From Limnobacter litoralis (GTDB taxonomy: Bacteria; Pseudomonadota; Gammaproteobacteria; Burkholderiales; Burkholderiaceae_B), in assembly GCF_030160455.1 (NCBI RefSeq), contig NZ_BSOJ01000006.1, positions 310,001 through 374,000 of the forward strand: 64,000 bases of DNA, written 5' to 3'. Below, one piece after another: positions 43,966 through 54,938 of the stretch. Below the pieces are notes generated by a model that was not told where the DNA came from, did no database searches, and was given only the letters and a program-made list of their open reading frames with translations. Position 1 is the first letter of the stretch. Every line of letters starts with the position of its first letter. A program made the translations under genes and the position numbers.

Positions 43966-44553
43966 ATGGCAAAAGCGAAATCTAACCCATCCTCCGGAAA
44001 ATCCGCCAAGAAGCCCGGCAAGCGACAGGGTGGAAACACCATTGTGGCCTTCGTATTCGGAATGGTGTTTGGCTTGGTCATCGCATTTGGTGTGGCCATG
44101 TATGTCAGCAAAGCCAAGCTGCCTTTTTCGGGTGTGGACACGCAAGGTGCCGTGGCCAATGTCAATCCCGGCCCTGGCAACATTCCCCCGGACCCCAATT
44201 CAGCCTTGTACAACAAAACTGGTTCGGGTGACGCCAATGCGGTTGCCCCGGTCACCTCAAGCACGCCACCCGATGCCACTGCGCCCGCTGCAGCCGGAAA
44301 CTCGGGGAACCAGCCCGTGGCTCAAACGGTCTATTACCTGCAGTTGGGCAGTTTTCGCAATCGTGAGGACGCCGAACAGCTTCGTGCAAAACTGGCCTTT
44401 GTGGGCACCGAATCTGAAATCGTGGTCGGTGACTCCAACGGCACCGAAGTCAACCGAGTTCGCGTAGGGCCGTTTGCTTCAGCCAACGACGCCTACCTCG
44501 CGCGCGCACCCCTCACCAAAGGTGGATTCGAGGCCACCGTGGTGAAGGAGTAA
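43966..44553 (+). CDS. SPOR-domain membrane protein (FtsN-like layout)
   Basis: 195 residues from the ATG at 43966, with AGG eight bases upstream. Basic N-terminus, one membrane helix (about 26-47, IVAFVFGMVFGLVIAFGVAMYV), a low-complexity Pro/Ala/Asn linker and a C-terminal SPOR domain (about 124-193; YYLQLGSFRNREDAEQLRAKL, VRVGPFASANDAYLA). This layout matches FtsN-like divisome proteins. Followed by dsbA after 19 bases. Confidence 0.85.
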   Translation: MAKAKSNPSSGKSAKKPGKRQGGNTIVAFVFGMVFGLVIAFGVAMYVSKAKLPFSGVDTQGAVANVNPGPGNIPPDPNSALYNKTGSGDANAVAPVTSSTPPDATAPAAAGNSGNQPVAQTVYYLQLGSFRNREDAEQLRAKLAFVGTESEIVVGDSNGTEVNRVRVGPFASANDAYLARAPLTKGGFEATVVKE

Positions 44554-44572
44554 TTACAATCAAGGAGTAAGA

Positions 44573-45220
44573 ATGGATCGCAGGAACTGGATCAAAAACG
44601 GAATTTTGCTGGGTGCCATGGCCAAAATGGGATTGCCCATGGCGTGGTCTCAAGATGCAGGCGCCTACCGCAAGGTGGAGCGCCCCATTCCCCGCAGCAA
44701 GCCCAATAAAATTGAGGTCATCGAATTTTTCTGGTACGGGTGTCCGCACTGTTTCCATTTTGAACCTGCATTGAATGCTTGGGTCAAGAAGCTGCCTGCG
44801 GATGTCTATTTTCACCGAATTCCAGTGGCATGGCCCAGCAAACGGGTCAATTTTGCAGGCCATCAAAAGCTGTATTTCACCCTTGAAGCCATGGGGCTGG
44901 TTGACCAGTATCACGACAAAGTGTTTGACGCCATGCACGTTCAGAAAAAGCGCCTGGACAGCGACGCCGAAATTTTTGATCTTGCCCAGTCTTTCGGTTT
45001 GAACCGCGAACAATTTGCCAATACTTTCAAGTCATTCTCGGTCAATGCCAAGTGCAAACAGGCCGTCGATTTGGCCACGGCTTACGGTGTTGACGGTGTG
45101 CCAACCCTCGGTATCGATGGCAAATTCACGACCTCGGCTTCAGTGGCAGGCTCTGAAGAGAATGCTCTGCGCGTGGCCAGCGCCCTCATTGAACGTGAGC
45201 GCCAAGCCTCCAAAACCTGA
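44573..45220 (+). CDS. dsbA: Thiol:disulfide interchange protein DsbA
   Basis: 215 residues with a signal sequence whose end is near AWSQ (about 26). The active site CPHC is at 57-60 in FWYGCPHCFHFEP, and the cis-Pro loop is GVPTLGIDG. It introduces disulfides into exported proteins; the neighbouring SPOR and RlpA proteins are envelope proteins. A clear AAGGAG precedes the ATG. Confidence 0.95.
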   Translation: MDRRNWIKNGILLGAMAKMGLPMAWSQDAGAYRKVERPIPRSKPNKIEVIEFFWYGCPHCFHFEPALNAWVKKLPADVYFHRIPVAWPSKRVNFAGHQKLYFTLEAMGLVDQYHDKVFDAMHVQKKRLDSDAEIFDLAQSFGLNREQFANTFKSFSVNAKCKQAVDLATAYGVDGVPTLGIDGKFTTSASVAGSEENALRVASALIERERQASKT

Positions 45221-45240
45221 CAGCCTTGAGAGACACTCCC

Positions 45241-46356
45241 ATGCCAGTATCCGCAAAAGCCCCCGAAGTTTCGCAACCTTTCTGGACAGCGATGGTTTTG
45301 GGGCTTTGCCTGGTCTTGGGTGCCTGTTCCAGCGTGCCGCTGGGTCCCTCCAAGGTTGAGCGCTCCAGCAAAGGCAGCACCACAGCCAAAGCCGGCAAAG
45401 GCGATGCCCCCTACGGCTGGGAACCCGTTCAGAAAGGCGGTGGCTATTACCTCGACGACGGCCCCGGCGATCAACGCCCTGTCAATCTTGCCGACATGCC
45501 CGATCCTGTGCCCGATGTCGAGCCAATCAATCCGGCAAACACCCGGCCTTATGAGGTGATGGGGCAGACCTTTACGCCACAGAGTTCTCTGGACGAGAAC
45601 TACAAGGAAACAGGTCGCGCCAGTTGGTACGGTCGAAAATTTCATGGTGCAAAAACGGCCAACGGCGAGATTTACGACATGTATCAAATGACGGCCGCGC
45701 ATCCCACCCTGCCGCTGCCCAGCTATGCAAAAGTCACCAATTTGACCAATGGCAGGTCGGTCATCGTCCGGGTCAACGACCGTGGTCCGTTTTTACGCAG
45801 CCGAATCATCGACCTCAGTTACGCAGCCGCCCTCAAACTTGATTTGATCAAACACGGCAGCGCAGAGGTGCAGGTTGAAAAATTAACCCCGGATTTGATT
45901 GCTCAATATCAGGCCAAACCCCAGTCGGGCCCCGCCCAAGCCACAGCCGTCGCCAATGCCACACCCGTAAGCCAGCAAGTTGCTCCGGCGCAGGCTGCAG
46001 CGGCGCAAGCGGTCGCCGTTCCGCCTTCTGGTTCTGCGGGGCAAGCTGCTGGTCAAGTCGTGGCCAAGCCTGTCATGCCTGTGTCCACAGCCGCTGGCAC
46101 CGCCTCCGCATCAAAGAATGTGTTTTTGCAACTGGGTGCATTTGGTCAGCAGGTGAATGCGCAGGCCTTGAAAAATGACGTGTTGACCAGCAATGCGGAA
46201 CTTGGAAAAAACACGCAGGTACTCATGAAAGAAGGGCTGTACCGGGTCATAGTGGGGCCTTTTCAATCTGTAGAACAAGCCAACGAGGCGGCCATCCAGC
46301 TGACTGCCAGCGTCACCGCCAAACCGGTCATCAAAGAAGACTTGATTCTTCCCTGA
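45241..46356 (+). CDS. rlpA: Septal ring lipoprotein RlpA (lytic transglycosylase)
   Basis: 371 residues from the ATG at 45241, with GAGAG eight bases upstream. Lipobox LVLGACSS makes it an outer-membrane lipoprotein. The double-psi beta-barrel (about 120-205) contains [19 protein letters not shown] and VRVNDRGPF; these residues form the transglycosylase site in RlpA of Pseudomonas. An Ala/Gln/Pro linker leads to a C-terminal SPOR domain (about 297-368) that binds denuded glycan at the septum. Confidence 0.93.
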   Translation: MPVSAKAPEVSQPFWTAMVLGLCLVLGACSSVPLGPSKVERSSKGSTTAKAGKGDAPYGWEPVQKGGGYYLDDGPGDQRPVNLADMPDPVPDVEPINPANTRPYEVMGQTFTPQSSLDENYKETGRASWYGRKFHGAKTANGEIYDMYQMTAAHPTLPLPSYAKVTNLTNGRSVIVRVNDRGPFLRSRIIDLSYAAALKLDLIKHGSAEVQVEKLTPDLIAQYQAKPQSGPAQATAVANATPVSQQVAPAQAAAAQAVAVPPSGSAGQAAGQVVAKPVMPVSTAAGTASASKNVFLQLGAFGQQVNAQALKNDVLTSNAELGKNTQVLMKEGLYRVIVGPFQSVEQANEAAIQLTASVTAKPVIKEDLILP

Positions 46357-46418
46357 TCGCCCCCACCATCTGTCTCATTGGCCACTTCGATGTGGCGCTT
46401 CTCATCCAAAGGACAATC

Positions 46419-46964
46419 ATGGAGCAATATCACGGCACAACCATTCTTTCTGTGCGTCGTGGCAACCACGTGGCCATCGGCGGCGACGGCCAGGTCACGC
46501 TCGGACACATTGTGGTCAAGGGCTCTGCCCGCAAAATCAGACGCCTTTATCAGGGTAAAATCCTGGCCGGTTTCGCGGGCGGCACAGCCGACGCCTTTAC
46601 CTTGTTTGAGCATTTTGAGGCTCAGCTTGAAAAGCATTCAGGTCACCTGCTCAGGGCTGCGGTCGAGCTGGCCAAAGAATGGCGGACCGATCGCATGTTG
46701 CGCAAACTTGAAGCCATGCTGGCGGTGGCCGACGCAGAGCATTCCCTGATTATTACGGGCAATGGTGACGTACTGGAGCCTGAACAGGGTCTGGTTGCCA
46801 TCGGCAGCGGTGGTTCTTATGCCCACTCAGCCGCCAGGGCGCTGCTCGAAAATACGGATCTGCCGCCCGATCAAATTGTAAAAAAGGCACTGACGATCGC
46901 CGGCGACCTGTGCATCTACACCAACCAGAATCACATCATCGAGACGCTGGGCGCCCCTGAATAA
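46419..46964 (+). CDS. hslV: HslV protease subunit of the HslUV (ClpYQ) complex
   Basis: 181 residues from the ATG at 46419 (AAAGGA upstream). Threonine peptidase related to the 20S proteasome beta subunit. The nucleophile is the first Thr in [11 protein letters not shown] (Thr7), so a six-residue propeptide must be removed, as in other betaproteobacteria; E. coli HslV has only the initiator Met. GGDGQVTLG and [11 protein letters not shown] are conserved. hslU follows after 15 bases. Confidence 0.96.
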   Translation: MEQYHGTTILSVRRGNHVAIGGDGQVTLGHIVVKGSARKIRRLYQGKILAGFAGGTADAFTLFEHFEAQLEKHSGHLLRAAVELAKEWRTDRMLRKLEAMLAVADAEHSLIITGNGDVLEPEQGLVAIGSGGSYAHSAARALLENTDLPPDQIVKKALTIAGDLCIYTNQNHIIETLGAPE

Positions 46965-46979
46965 ACCGGATTAAACACA

Positions 46980-48311
46980 ATGACTCAATTGACACCTCAA
47001 ACCATCGTTGAAGAACTGGACAAAAACATTGTTGGCCAGGCTGCCGCCAAGCGGGCAGTGGCAGTTGCCCTGCGTAATCGCTGGCGTCGCATGCAGGTGG
47101 CCGAGCCGCTTCGTCATGAAATTACACCCAAAAACATTTTGATGATCGGCCCCACAGGTGTGGGAAAAACAGAAATTGCCCGCCGATTGGCTCGGCTTGC
47201 CAATGCCCCGTTCATCAAAATTGAAGCGACCAAATTCACGGAAGTGGGCTATGTGGGCCGCGATGTAGACACCATTATTCGCGACCTCATGGAAATCGCA
47301 ATCAAGCAGGTGCGTGAAGAGGCCCAGCAGGCGGTGATCGAACAGGCCAAGGACGCTGCTTTTGATCGCGTACTTGATGCGCTCTTGCCGCCAGCCAGAG
47401 ATTTTGGCTTCACGGAAAGCTCGGTCAGTCAGGAAGAAAACAAGACCCGGTTGCGATTTCGCGAAAAGCTCTTCGCGGGTGAACTGGATGACAAGGAAAT
47501 TGAAATTGAAGTGCTGGCAAGCAATCCGTCTCTGGACGTGGTCGGCCCCCCAGGCATGGAAGAGCTGACTGGCCAGTTGCAATCCATGTTTGCCAATCTG
47601 TCATCCGGCAAAAAGAAGCTCAGAAAAATGAAAGTGGCCGAGGCTTTGAAGGTACTTCAGGAAGAAGAGGCGGCCAAGCGGGTCAACGAAGATGACATCA
47701 AAGCCAGTGCTCTCTCGCGGGTGGAGCAGGACGGCATTGTTTTCCTGGATGAGATCGACAAGATTGCAACCCGCACCGACGCCAAGGGCAGTGACGTTTC
47801 CCGGCAGGGTGTTCAGCGAGACCTTCTTCCTTTGGTCGAAGGCACCACGGTCAACACAAAATACGGCATGATCAAAACAGATCACATCCTGTTCATCGCG
47901 AGTGGCGCGTTTCACCTGTCGAGGCCCTCTGACCTCATTCCCGAGTTACAGGGCCGTTTTCCGATCCGGGTTGAACTAGAATCGCTCACCGTGGACGATT
48001 TCAAGCGCATTCTGACCAGCACCGACGCCTGCCTGACCGAGCAGTACATCGCGCTTCTCAAAACCGATGGAGTTGAACTCGAGTTTGCGGACGATGGCGT
48101 GCAGCGGCTGGCCGAGATCGCTTACTCCGTGAACGAAAAAACAGAAAATATTGGTGCGCGTAGACTTTACACGGTGATGGAACGTTTATTGGAGGAAGTG
48201 TGTTTTGAGGCCTCAGGAAAGGCCCAAACCGTTAAAATCACGGCTGAATTTGTCGAGTCTCGCCTTGGTGAAGTGGCCAAGTCCGAGGATCTGGCACAAT
48301 TCATCCTTTAA
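46980..48311 (+). CDS. hslU: HslU ATPase subunit (ClpY)
   Basis: 443 residues of the AAA+ family. [20 protein letters not shown] and the Walker [14 protein letters not shown] are typical, Walker B is [10 protein letters not shown], and the pore loop GYVGRD (about 91-96) is intact. The C-terminal LAQFIL tail inserts into HslV to activate it. Unfolds substrates for the protease. Confidence 0.97.
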   Translation: MTQLTPQTIVEELDKNIVGQAAAKRAVAVALRNRWRRMQVAEPLRHEITPKNILMIGPTGVGKTEIARRLARLANAPFIKIEATKFTEVGYVGRDVDTIIRDLMEIAIKQVREEAQQAVIEQAKDAAFDRVLDALLPPARDFGFTESSVSQEENKTRLRFREKLFAGELDDKEIEIEVLASNPSLDVVGPPGMEELTGQLQSMFANLSSGKKKLRKMKVAEALKVLQEEEAAKRVNEDDIKASALSRVEQDGIVFLDEIDKIATRTDAKGSDVSRQGVQRDLLPLVEGTTVNTKYGMIKTDHILFIASGAFHLSRPSDLIPELQGRFPIRVELESLTVDDFKRILTSTDACLTEQYIALLKTDGVELEFADDGVQRLAEIAYSVNEKTENIGARRLYTVMERLLEEVCFEASGKAQTVKITAEFVESRLGEVAKSEDLAQFIL

Positions 48312-48337
48312 ATCGATTGTTCGTGGGGGCTTCGGCC

Positions 48338-48787
48338 ATGCGTGGGTGGGTGTCTTTCAGTGCTACGGCCTTGTTGTGTGCTTTTGCCACACAAGCCTTC
48401 GCGTTTGATCCGCAGATCACTGACGCCTGGGTCAGGCAAAGTCTCCGTGGCGAAAAAGTCACCTCCGCATTCGTGACCCTTCGCGCCGATGAAGATGCCG
48501 CCATCGTGGCGGCCTCTTCCAATGTGTCCAAAAGCGCATTGCTGGCACAGGTGCAGCGCCATCCCTCCGGTTTCGTCACCAATAAAATACTCCGGCAAAT
48601 TCCCGTTACTTCCGATGAGGTCAACGTGCTGGCCAATCAGGGCTATCACATCATGCTGATGAATTTGAAACCTTCGGGGGTCCACTCAGGGCAAACCGTT
48701 CAGATTCGTCTTAAAATAAAAAGCAAGGAAGGGGAAATAGTCGAGCGTGAATTCAACGCCCCGGTGCGTGGTCTGATCGCTCGCTGA
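48338..48787 (+). CDS. PCuAC-like periplasmic copper chaperone (ligands incomplete)
   Basis: 149 residues starting MRGWVSF, with a signal peptide to about residue 22 (ATQAFA). The fold signatures ITDAWVRQS and the C-terminal YHIMLMNLK match PCuAC chaperones, which deliver Cu(I) for cytochrome oxidase assembly. The family motif needs His/Met residues upstream of the final HxM; here only HIM is clear, and the region that normally reads EIH with downstream methionines is LAQVQRHPSG. It may bind copper weakly or do something else. Confidence 0.75.
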   Translation: MRGWVSFSATALLCAFATQAFAFDPQITDAWVRQSLRGEKVTSAFVTLRADEDAAIVAASSNVSKSALLAQVQRHPSGFVTNKILRQIPVTSDEVNVLANQGYHIMLMNLKPSGVHSGQTVQIRLKIKSKEGEIVEREFNAPVRGLIAR

Positions 48788-49705
<918 letters not shown>

Positions 49706-49739
49706 CAGCCTTTGTTGCTCACCAAACCTGAGAGGTCCC

Positions 49740-50414
49740 ATGTCCAATAAGCTCATTCCAAGTTTGTCTGTGACCGATGGTGTCGATTTTGTGAAGAAAA
49801 TCTGGGGAAGTCTGCCGCTGCCAAGCGTCATGACCCCCACCACCGATCTTGAAGAGCTGGACAAACGGATATCCGATCTCAAGGCTGTTGAGCAATGGCT
49901 TAACGTCAACCTGAGTATGCTGCGCGCCACAATCCAGGGCCTGGAGGTTCAGCGCGGCACCATTGCCACCATCAAATCGTTCGGCGCAAGCCTGGGGCGA
50001 GGAGGGGCCACCGTTGACAAGGCCGGTGAGCTTGATCTCAGCGGCGTGTCCTCTTACATGGACGAAGAAATCCTTCGCAAGGCAGTCACCGAGGCTGTTC
50101 GCGAGGCTTCACCGCCACCGGTGCCCTCGGTTTCCAGTCAAAGCAAGACGCCGGGCACAACCTCAGGCGACCCCACGCCCGAGGCGTCCAAAGCGCTGAT
50201 CTCGAATGCAACGGCCTGGTGGGGCTTGCTGCAGGATCAATTCAACAAAGTCGCCGCCGCTGCCATTTCCTCGGGTGGGGCTGAATCGGACAAGTCCGCC
50301 AAGAAGACCAAGTCCTCGGCAGGCAAGGCGGCCACCGAGAAAAAGCCCGCTGCTTCGAAGTCCTCTGCCCCGCGACGCGCTGCTGCCCGAAAGTCTTCCA
50401 CAGGCCGTTCCTGA
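49740..50414 (+). CDS. phaM: PhaM-type polyhydroxyalkanoate granule regulatory protein
   Basis: 224 residues. The conserved N-terminal part (DGVDFVKKIWGSLPLP, ISDLKAVEQWLNVNLSMLR) matches PhaM, which activates PHB synthase and links granules to the nucleoid in Cupriavidus. The last ~50 residues are rich in Lys, Ala, Ser and Pro (KSAKKTKSSAGKAATEKK), a histone H1-like DNA-binding tail. It indicates PHB storage although no pha synthase is in the window. The stop overlaps the next start (TGATG). Confidence 0.88.
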   Translation: MSNKLIPSLSVTDGVDFVKKIWGSLPLPSVMTPTTDLEELDKRISDLKAVEQWLNVNLSMLRATIQGLEVQRGTIATIKSFGASLGRGGATVDKAGELDLSGVSSYMDEEILRKAVTEAVREASPPPVPSVSSQSKTPGTTSGDPTPEASKALISNATAWWGLLQDQFNKVAAAAISSGGAESDKSAKKTKSSAGKAATEKKPAASKSSAPRRAAARKSSTGRS

Positions 50415-51685
50415 TGTTCCGATTCGGTCATGCCACACACCCCGACTGGCGAGAAGCACTTGAGCTGGTGCTCGTGCAGGTGGAGGGGCAGCTGCAGCTT
50501 GAGCAATTTGCCTCCGACCTGACTCGTCCCCAACGTCTGGGGCTCATGTATTGCACAGAGGCTTACAGCGAGCACGTCGATGCCATTCTCGCCACCTTGA
50601 AGCGACGCACCGGTTTTCCGGACTGGGTGGGGGCGGTGGTGCCTGGCATATGCAGCAGTGGTGTCGAGTACTATCAAGAACCTGCAATCGCCATCATGCT
50701 CATGGAGCTTCCCGCGCAGTCTGCACAGGTTTTCTCCGGCAAGCGCCCACTGCCCAAGGCGGGCAAGGTCAACGCAGCGGGTCGAAACGCGATGTCCGCG
50801 GCCTTGGTGCACATTGATCCGCTCACCGACGAAATTGACGATCTGCTTGAAGATCTCGCCCTGAAGCTGGGCTCTAACCAAACCTTTGGGGGGCTGGTCA
50901 GTGCGGGCGCCCCGGTTACCCACATCGCCATGGAGCCATTGGCCGGCGGTGTCTCGGGGGTGCTGTTTTCTGAAAACATTCCCATTGAGGTCCGAATGAC
51001 CCAAGGGGTTGAAATGGTCGGCAGTGAGCATGAAATCACGGAGGCGCGAGGCAATTTTGTGATGGGGCTGGATGGACGGCCTGCGCTGGAAGTGCTGTTG
51101 TCGGATTTGGAGTTGCCGGCTGGCGACGGCCAAGACGCCATGCTGGACCAAGCGACCGATTTGCTGGCCAAGCGTTTTTCGCACGGTTTGTTTGTCGGAC
51201 TGACCGAAGGGGCACTTGCCCGGTCTGCTGACCTGTTGCGTTTTTCCAGCATGCGGTCCGAGCCCCATCAGCTAAAGGTCAGGCCCGTTGTGGGCATGGA
51301 CCCTGCAAATCGAGCCATCGCGATTGCGGAAGATTTCAAGGTCGGCGATCGATTGGCCTTCTGTACCCGCGATGAAAACTCCGCTCGCATCGACCTCACG
51401 CGCATGTGCGCAGAGCTTCGTGAAGACCTGGACGCACCCGCTCCCCGCTTGAACTCCCTTCAAGCCGCTGGTTTTGGCGGTATCTCTGCCGTTCGCAGGC
51501 CTCGCGGCGCAGTCTACATCGCCTGCAATGGCAGAGGGGCAGCCCTGTTTGGTCAGCAGGGGGTGGAGTTGCAAATTGTCCGTGAACAATTGGGAGACAT
51601 TCCTCTAATCGGTTTTTCCGCAAATGGTGAAATCTTCAAGAGTGAGCTTTACGGTTACACTGGCGTTTTGGCTCTGTTCTTCTGA
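50414..51685 (+). CDS. FIST-domain sensory protein
   Basis: 423 residues with FIST_N (about 30-230) and FIST_C (about 240-400). GFPDWVGAVVPGICSSGVE, QTFGGLVSAG and the C-terminal GRGAALFGQQGVELQ and GFSANGEIF are family features. FIST modules are proposed small-ligand sensors and usually sit in signalling proteins; here the domain stands alone with no output domain. It starts inside the phaM stop and ends three bases before glmU. Confidence 0.87.
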   Translation: MFRFGHATHPDWREALELVLVQVEGQLQLEQFASDLTRPQRLGLMYCTEAYSEHVDAILATLKRRTGFPDWVGAVVPGICSSGVEYYQEPAIAIMLMELPAQSAQVFSGKRPLPKAGKVNAAGRNAMSAALVHIDPLTDEIDDLLEDLALKLGSNQTFGGLVSAGAPVTHIAMEPLAGGVSGVLFSENIPIEVRMTQGVEMVGSEHEITEARGNFVMGLDGRPALEVLLSDLELPAGDGQDAMLDQATDLLAKRFSHGLFVGLTEGALARSADLLRFSSMRSEPHQLKVRPVVGMDPANRAIAIAEDFKVGDRLAFCTRDENSARIDLTRMCAELREDLDAPAPRLNSLQAAGFGGISAVRRPRGAVYIACNGRGAALFGQQGVELQIVREQLGDIPLIGFSANGEIFKSELYGYTGVLALFF

Positions 51686-51688
51686 ACC

Positions 51689-53062
51689 ATGAACGTATTG
51701 ATTCTCGCGGCCGGCAAAGGCACCCGAATGAAATCCCGTCTGCCCAAGGTGCTCCATCCTGTCGGCGGCATTCCCATGGTTCAGCGGGTGGTCAATACAG
51801 CAAAAGCCCTTCCCGATGCCCGAGTCATCGTCATCATTGGGCATGGTTCAGAGGACATCCGCAAGCATTTTGGCTCCGCAGAAACAGGCGTCCATTTCGC
51901 GGAACAGGCTGAACAATTGGGCACAGGTCACGCGGTGCAATGTGCGGTTTCCGAGCTGGCTCAACACGCGGTGACCCTGATTCTGTATGGCGATGTCCCC
52001 CTGCTTCAGCCTGAAAGTCTTCCGCCACTCGTTCAGGCTGCCGAAGAAGGCTCGATCGGCTTGATGACGCTCAACATGAATGACCCCACCGGCTACGGCC
52101 GTATTGTGCGCAATCAGGTCGGTGAAGTGTGCGGCATCGTCGAACACAAAGACGCCTCAGAGGCGCAGCGCAACATCCAGGAAATCAACACGGGCATCAT
52201 GGCCTGCCCCACTGACAAGCTGGTGGAGTGGGTCGGTGCCCTCGGCAATCAAAATGCTCAGGGTGAATACTATCTGACCGACATCATCGCGATGGCCCAC
52301 CAACAGGGTGTGACCATTCGCACCAGTCAACCACGGTTCGCCTGGGAAGTCTCAGGTGTCAATTCTCGTGCGCAGCAGGTCGAACTCGAGCGCATTTGGC
52401 AAGGCCATCAAGCCAGCGTGTTGCTTGATCGGGGTGTCCAGTTGATGGATCCAGCCCGCATCGACATTCGCGGCTCGCTGGTGTGTGGTCAAGACGTCAG
52501 TATTGATGTCAATTGCGTATTCGAGGGCCAAGTTGAGTTGGGTGATGGTGTTCAAATCGGACCCAATTGCGTCCTCAGGAATGTGCGCGTCGGCAACAAC
52601 ACCCGAATCGAGGCCTTTTCCAGCCTGTCAGATGCGCAAGTTGGAAACGCCGCCGTCATCGGACCGTATGCCCGTCTGCGCCCTGGCGCAACGCTCGGTG
52701 ACGAGGTGCACATCGGCAACTTCGTTGAAGTCAAAAACGCCACCATTGCGCGTGCTTCCAAGGCCAATCACCTGGCCTACATCGGCGACGCGGTCATTGG
52801 CGAGCGGGTCAATGTCGGCGCCGGCACCATCACTTGCAATTACGATGGAGCCAACAAGCACCTCACTGTCATTGAAGACGATGTGTTCATCGGCTCTGAC
52901 ACGCAATTGGTGGCCCCAGTCACTGTGCGAAAGGGGGCTACGCTGGGTGCCGGCACCACGCTCACCAAAGAAGCGCCAGCCAATGCGCTGACCGTCTCAA
53001 GGGCCAAGCAGGTCACCGTGACCGGTTGGGTCCGTCCCGTTAAACAACCCAAGAAAGCGTAG
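51689..53062 (+). CDS. glmU: Bifunctional GlcN-1-P acetyltransferase / GlcNAc-1-P uridyltransferase
   Basis: 457 residues. N-terminal pyrophosphorylase: [18 protein letters not shown] (about 6-23), YGDVPLL. C-terminal left-handed beta helix with hexapeptide repeats (about 250-440) and the acetyltransferase His in the [14 protein letters not shown] region. Makes UDP-GlcNAc for peptidoglycan and LPS. glmS follows after seven bases, so the two steps are coexpressed. Confidence 0.97.
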   Translation: MNVLILAAGKGTRMKSRLPKVLHPVGGIPMVQRVVNTAKALPDARVIVIIGHGSEDIRKHFGSAETGVHFAEQAEQLGTGHAVQCAVSELAQHAVTLILYGDVPLLQPESLPPLVQAAEEGSIGLMTLNMNDPTGYGRIVRNQVGEVCGIVEHKDASEAQRNIQEINTGIMACPTDKLVEWVGALGNQNAQGEYYLTDIIAMAHQQGVTIRTSQPRFAWEVSGVNSRAQQVELERIWQGHQASVLLDRGVQLMDPARIDIRGSLVCGQDVSIDVNCVFEGQVELGDGVQIGPNCVLRNVRVGNNTRIEAFSSLSDAQVGNAAVIGPYARLRPGATLGDEVHIGNFVEVKNATIARASKANHLAYIGDAVIGERVNVGAGTITCNYDGANKHLTVIEDDVFIGSDTQLVAPVTVRKGATLGAGTTLTKEAPANALTVSRAKQVTVTGWVRPVKQPKKA

Positions 53063-53069
53063 GCTCCTC

Positions 53070-54911
53070 ATGTGTGGAATTGTCGGCGTCCTGTCCAGGC
53101 AAAATTGTGTGCCCATCCTGATCGATGGTCTGAAAAAACTGGAATACCGCGGGTATGACTCGGCGGGTCTTGCCATTCAGCTCGATGACAGCCACGCCAT
53201 TGAACGCGCGCGCAGTGTTGGGCGTGTCGCAGAGCTTGAAACCATTTCCAAGGGGTTGGAAGCCCACCTGGGCATCGCTCACACCCGTTGGGCAACCCAC
53301 GGTGTGCCCAGTGAGCGAAATGCCCACCCCCACATCAGCACCGGGCAGGGCGTTGCTGTCACGGTGGTGCACAACGGCATCATTGAGAACCATGAAGACA
53401 TTCGTCGGCAGTTGCGCGTGGATGGTTATCAGTTCAACTCGGACACCGACACCGAAGTCATCGCCCATCTCACCCACAAGCACCTCAAGTCAGGCCTGTC
53501 ACTGTTGACATCGGTGCAAGCCAGCGTTGCCCAGCTGGAAGGCGCTTTTGCAATCGCGCTCATCTGCGATCGTGAGCCCGCCACCTTGGTGGCTGCCAAG
53601 AAGGGTGCGCCATTGCTGGTCGGGCTGGGGCAAGATGAGTATTTCCTTGCCTCCGACGCGTCTGCGCTGGTCAGTCAAACCAAAATGATCACCTATCTCG
53701 AAGACGGGGATACGGTCTGCATCAGCCCCAAGGGTCTGGCCATTCAGGATGCACAGGGGCGCGTGGTTGAGCGCCCGGTCATCGAAAGCCAGTTGTCGGC
53801 CGACGCGGTCGAATTGGGGCCCTATGACCATTACATGCAAAAAGAAATTTTCGAGCAGCCTGGCGCAATTGCCGCAACACTGGAAATGGTCAGCAACGCC
53901 TCTGCAGTCACTCCAGAACTCTTTGGCACCGAGGCTGCAGCCATCCTGCCCAATGTTCAGCACATTCTCATTCTGGCTTGCGGAACCAGCTTCCACGCCG
54001 CATCGGTGGCGCGCTACTGGCTAGAATCCATTGCGGGCGTGCCCACCACCGTCGAAATCGCCAGCGAATATCGCTATCGCAAGAGTGTCCCCATCCCTGA
54101 CACACTGGTCATTACCGTGTCGCAATCCGGTGAAACAGCGGACACACTGGCTGCACTGGAGCATGCCAAAAGTCTGGGCATGACCAACGCCCTTTCCATT
54201 TGCAATGTGCCCGAGTCCGCCTTGATCCGCGCCAGCAACCTGCGCTTTTTGACCCGTGCAGGCCCTGAAATCGGCGTGGCTTCCACCAAAGCGTTCACCA
54301 CGCAGCTGGCTGCTTTCTTTACCTTGACCATGGTGATGGCCAAGTTGCGTGCCACGATGACCGCTGAGCAGGAAAAGACGCTGTTGGCCCAGCTTCGCCA
54401 CCTTCCTTTGGCGATTCAAAATGTGCTTTCCCTTGAACCGGAAATCAAGGCCCTTGCCCAGCGTTTTGCGTCCAAGCGCCATGCCCTGTTCCTTGGGCGT
54501 GGTGTGCATTTTCCGATTGCGCAGGAAGGGGCGCTCAAGCTCAAAGAGATCAGCTACATCCACGCAGAAGCCTATGCAGCGGGCGAACTCAAACACGGTC
54601 CGTTGGCGCTGGTGGATGCCGACATGCCGGTGGTGGCGATCGCACCCAAAGACACCCTGATCGAAAAGCTCAAGTCCAATTTGCAAGAGGTGAAAGCCAG
54701 GGGCGGCGAGCTGTATATCTTTGCGGACAGAGACACCCGCATTGAGGCTTCAGAGGGCGTACACGTCATCAATTTGTTGGACCATGCAGGCCACCTGTCC
54801 CCCATATTGCATGTCCTTCCGCTGCAATTGCTGTCTTATCACGTGGCCCTGGTCAAGGGCACCGATGTCGACAAACCGCGCAATCTGGCCAAGTCTGTTA
54901 CGGTTGAATGA
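53070..54911 (+). CDS. glmS: Glutamine-fructose-6-phosphate aminotransferase
   Basis: 613 residues. The glutaminase nucleophile is Cys2 (MCGIVGVLS), with THTRWATHG- and HNGIIENHE-type loops. Two SIS domains bind fructose-6-phosphate ([17 protein letters not shown]), and the C-terminus ends KSVTVE. No glmS ribozyme is present: there are only seven bases between glmU and glmS. It ends at a strong terminator. Confidence 0.98.
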   Translation: MCGIVGVLSRQNCVPILIDGLKKLEYRGYDSAGLAIQLDDSHAIERARSVGRVAELETISKGLEAHLGIAHTRWATHGVPSERNAHPHISTGQGVAVTVVHNGIIENHEDIRRQLRVDGYQFNSDTDTEVIAHLTHKHLKSGLSLLTSVQASVAQLEGAFAIALICDREPATLVAAKKGAPLLVGLGQDEYFLASDASALVSQTKMITYLEDGDTVCISPKGLAIQDAQGRVVERPVIESQLSADAVELGPYDHYMQKEIFEQPGAIAATLEMVSNASAVTPELFGTEAAAILPNVQHILILACGTSFHAASVARYWLESIAGVPTTVEIASEYRYRKSVPIPDTLVITVSQSGETADTLAALEHAKSLGMTNALSICNVPESALIRASNLRFLTRAGPEIGVASTKAFTTQLAAFFTLTMVMAKLRATMTAEQEKTLLAQLRHLPLAIQNVLSLEPEIKALAQRFASKRHALFLGRGVHFPIAQEGALKLKEISYIHAEAYAAGELKHGPLALVDADMPVVAIAPKDTLIEKLKSNLQEVKARGGELYIFADRDTRIEASEGVHVINLLDHAGHLSPILHVLPLQLLSYHVALVKGTDVDKPRNLAKSVTVE

Positions 54912-54938
54912 AAAAACCCGGCTCAGGCCGGGTTTTTT
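54912..54938. terminator. Bidirectional intrinsic terminator
   Basis: CCCGGC (54917-54922), TCAG loop, GCCGGG (54927-54932) then six T; A-run on the other side allows function on both strands. It separates glmS from the convergent SDR gene, whose stop lies in the T-run. Confidence 0.9.

Noticed and set aside
50237-51268. 343-codon open frame on the minus strand opposite phaM and the FIST gene
   Set aside because: Antisense to two well-supported genes, with a His/Gln/Arg-rich composition typical of a shadow frame.
53063-53069. glmS ribozyme
   Set aside because: Only seven bases separate glmU and glmS, far too few for the ribozyme, which is mainly a Gram-positive feature.
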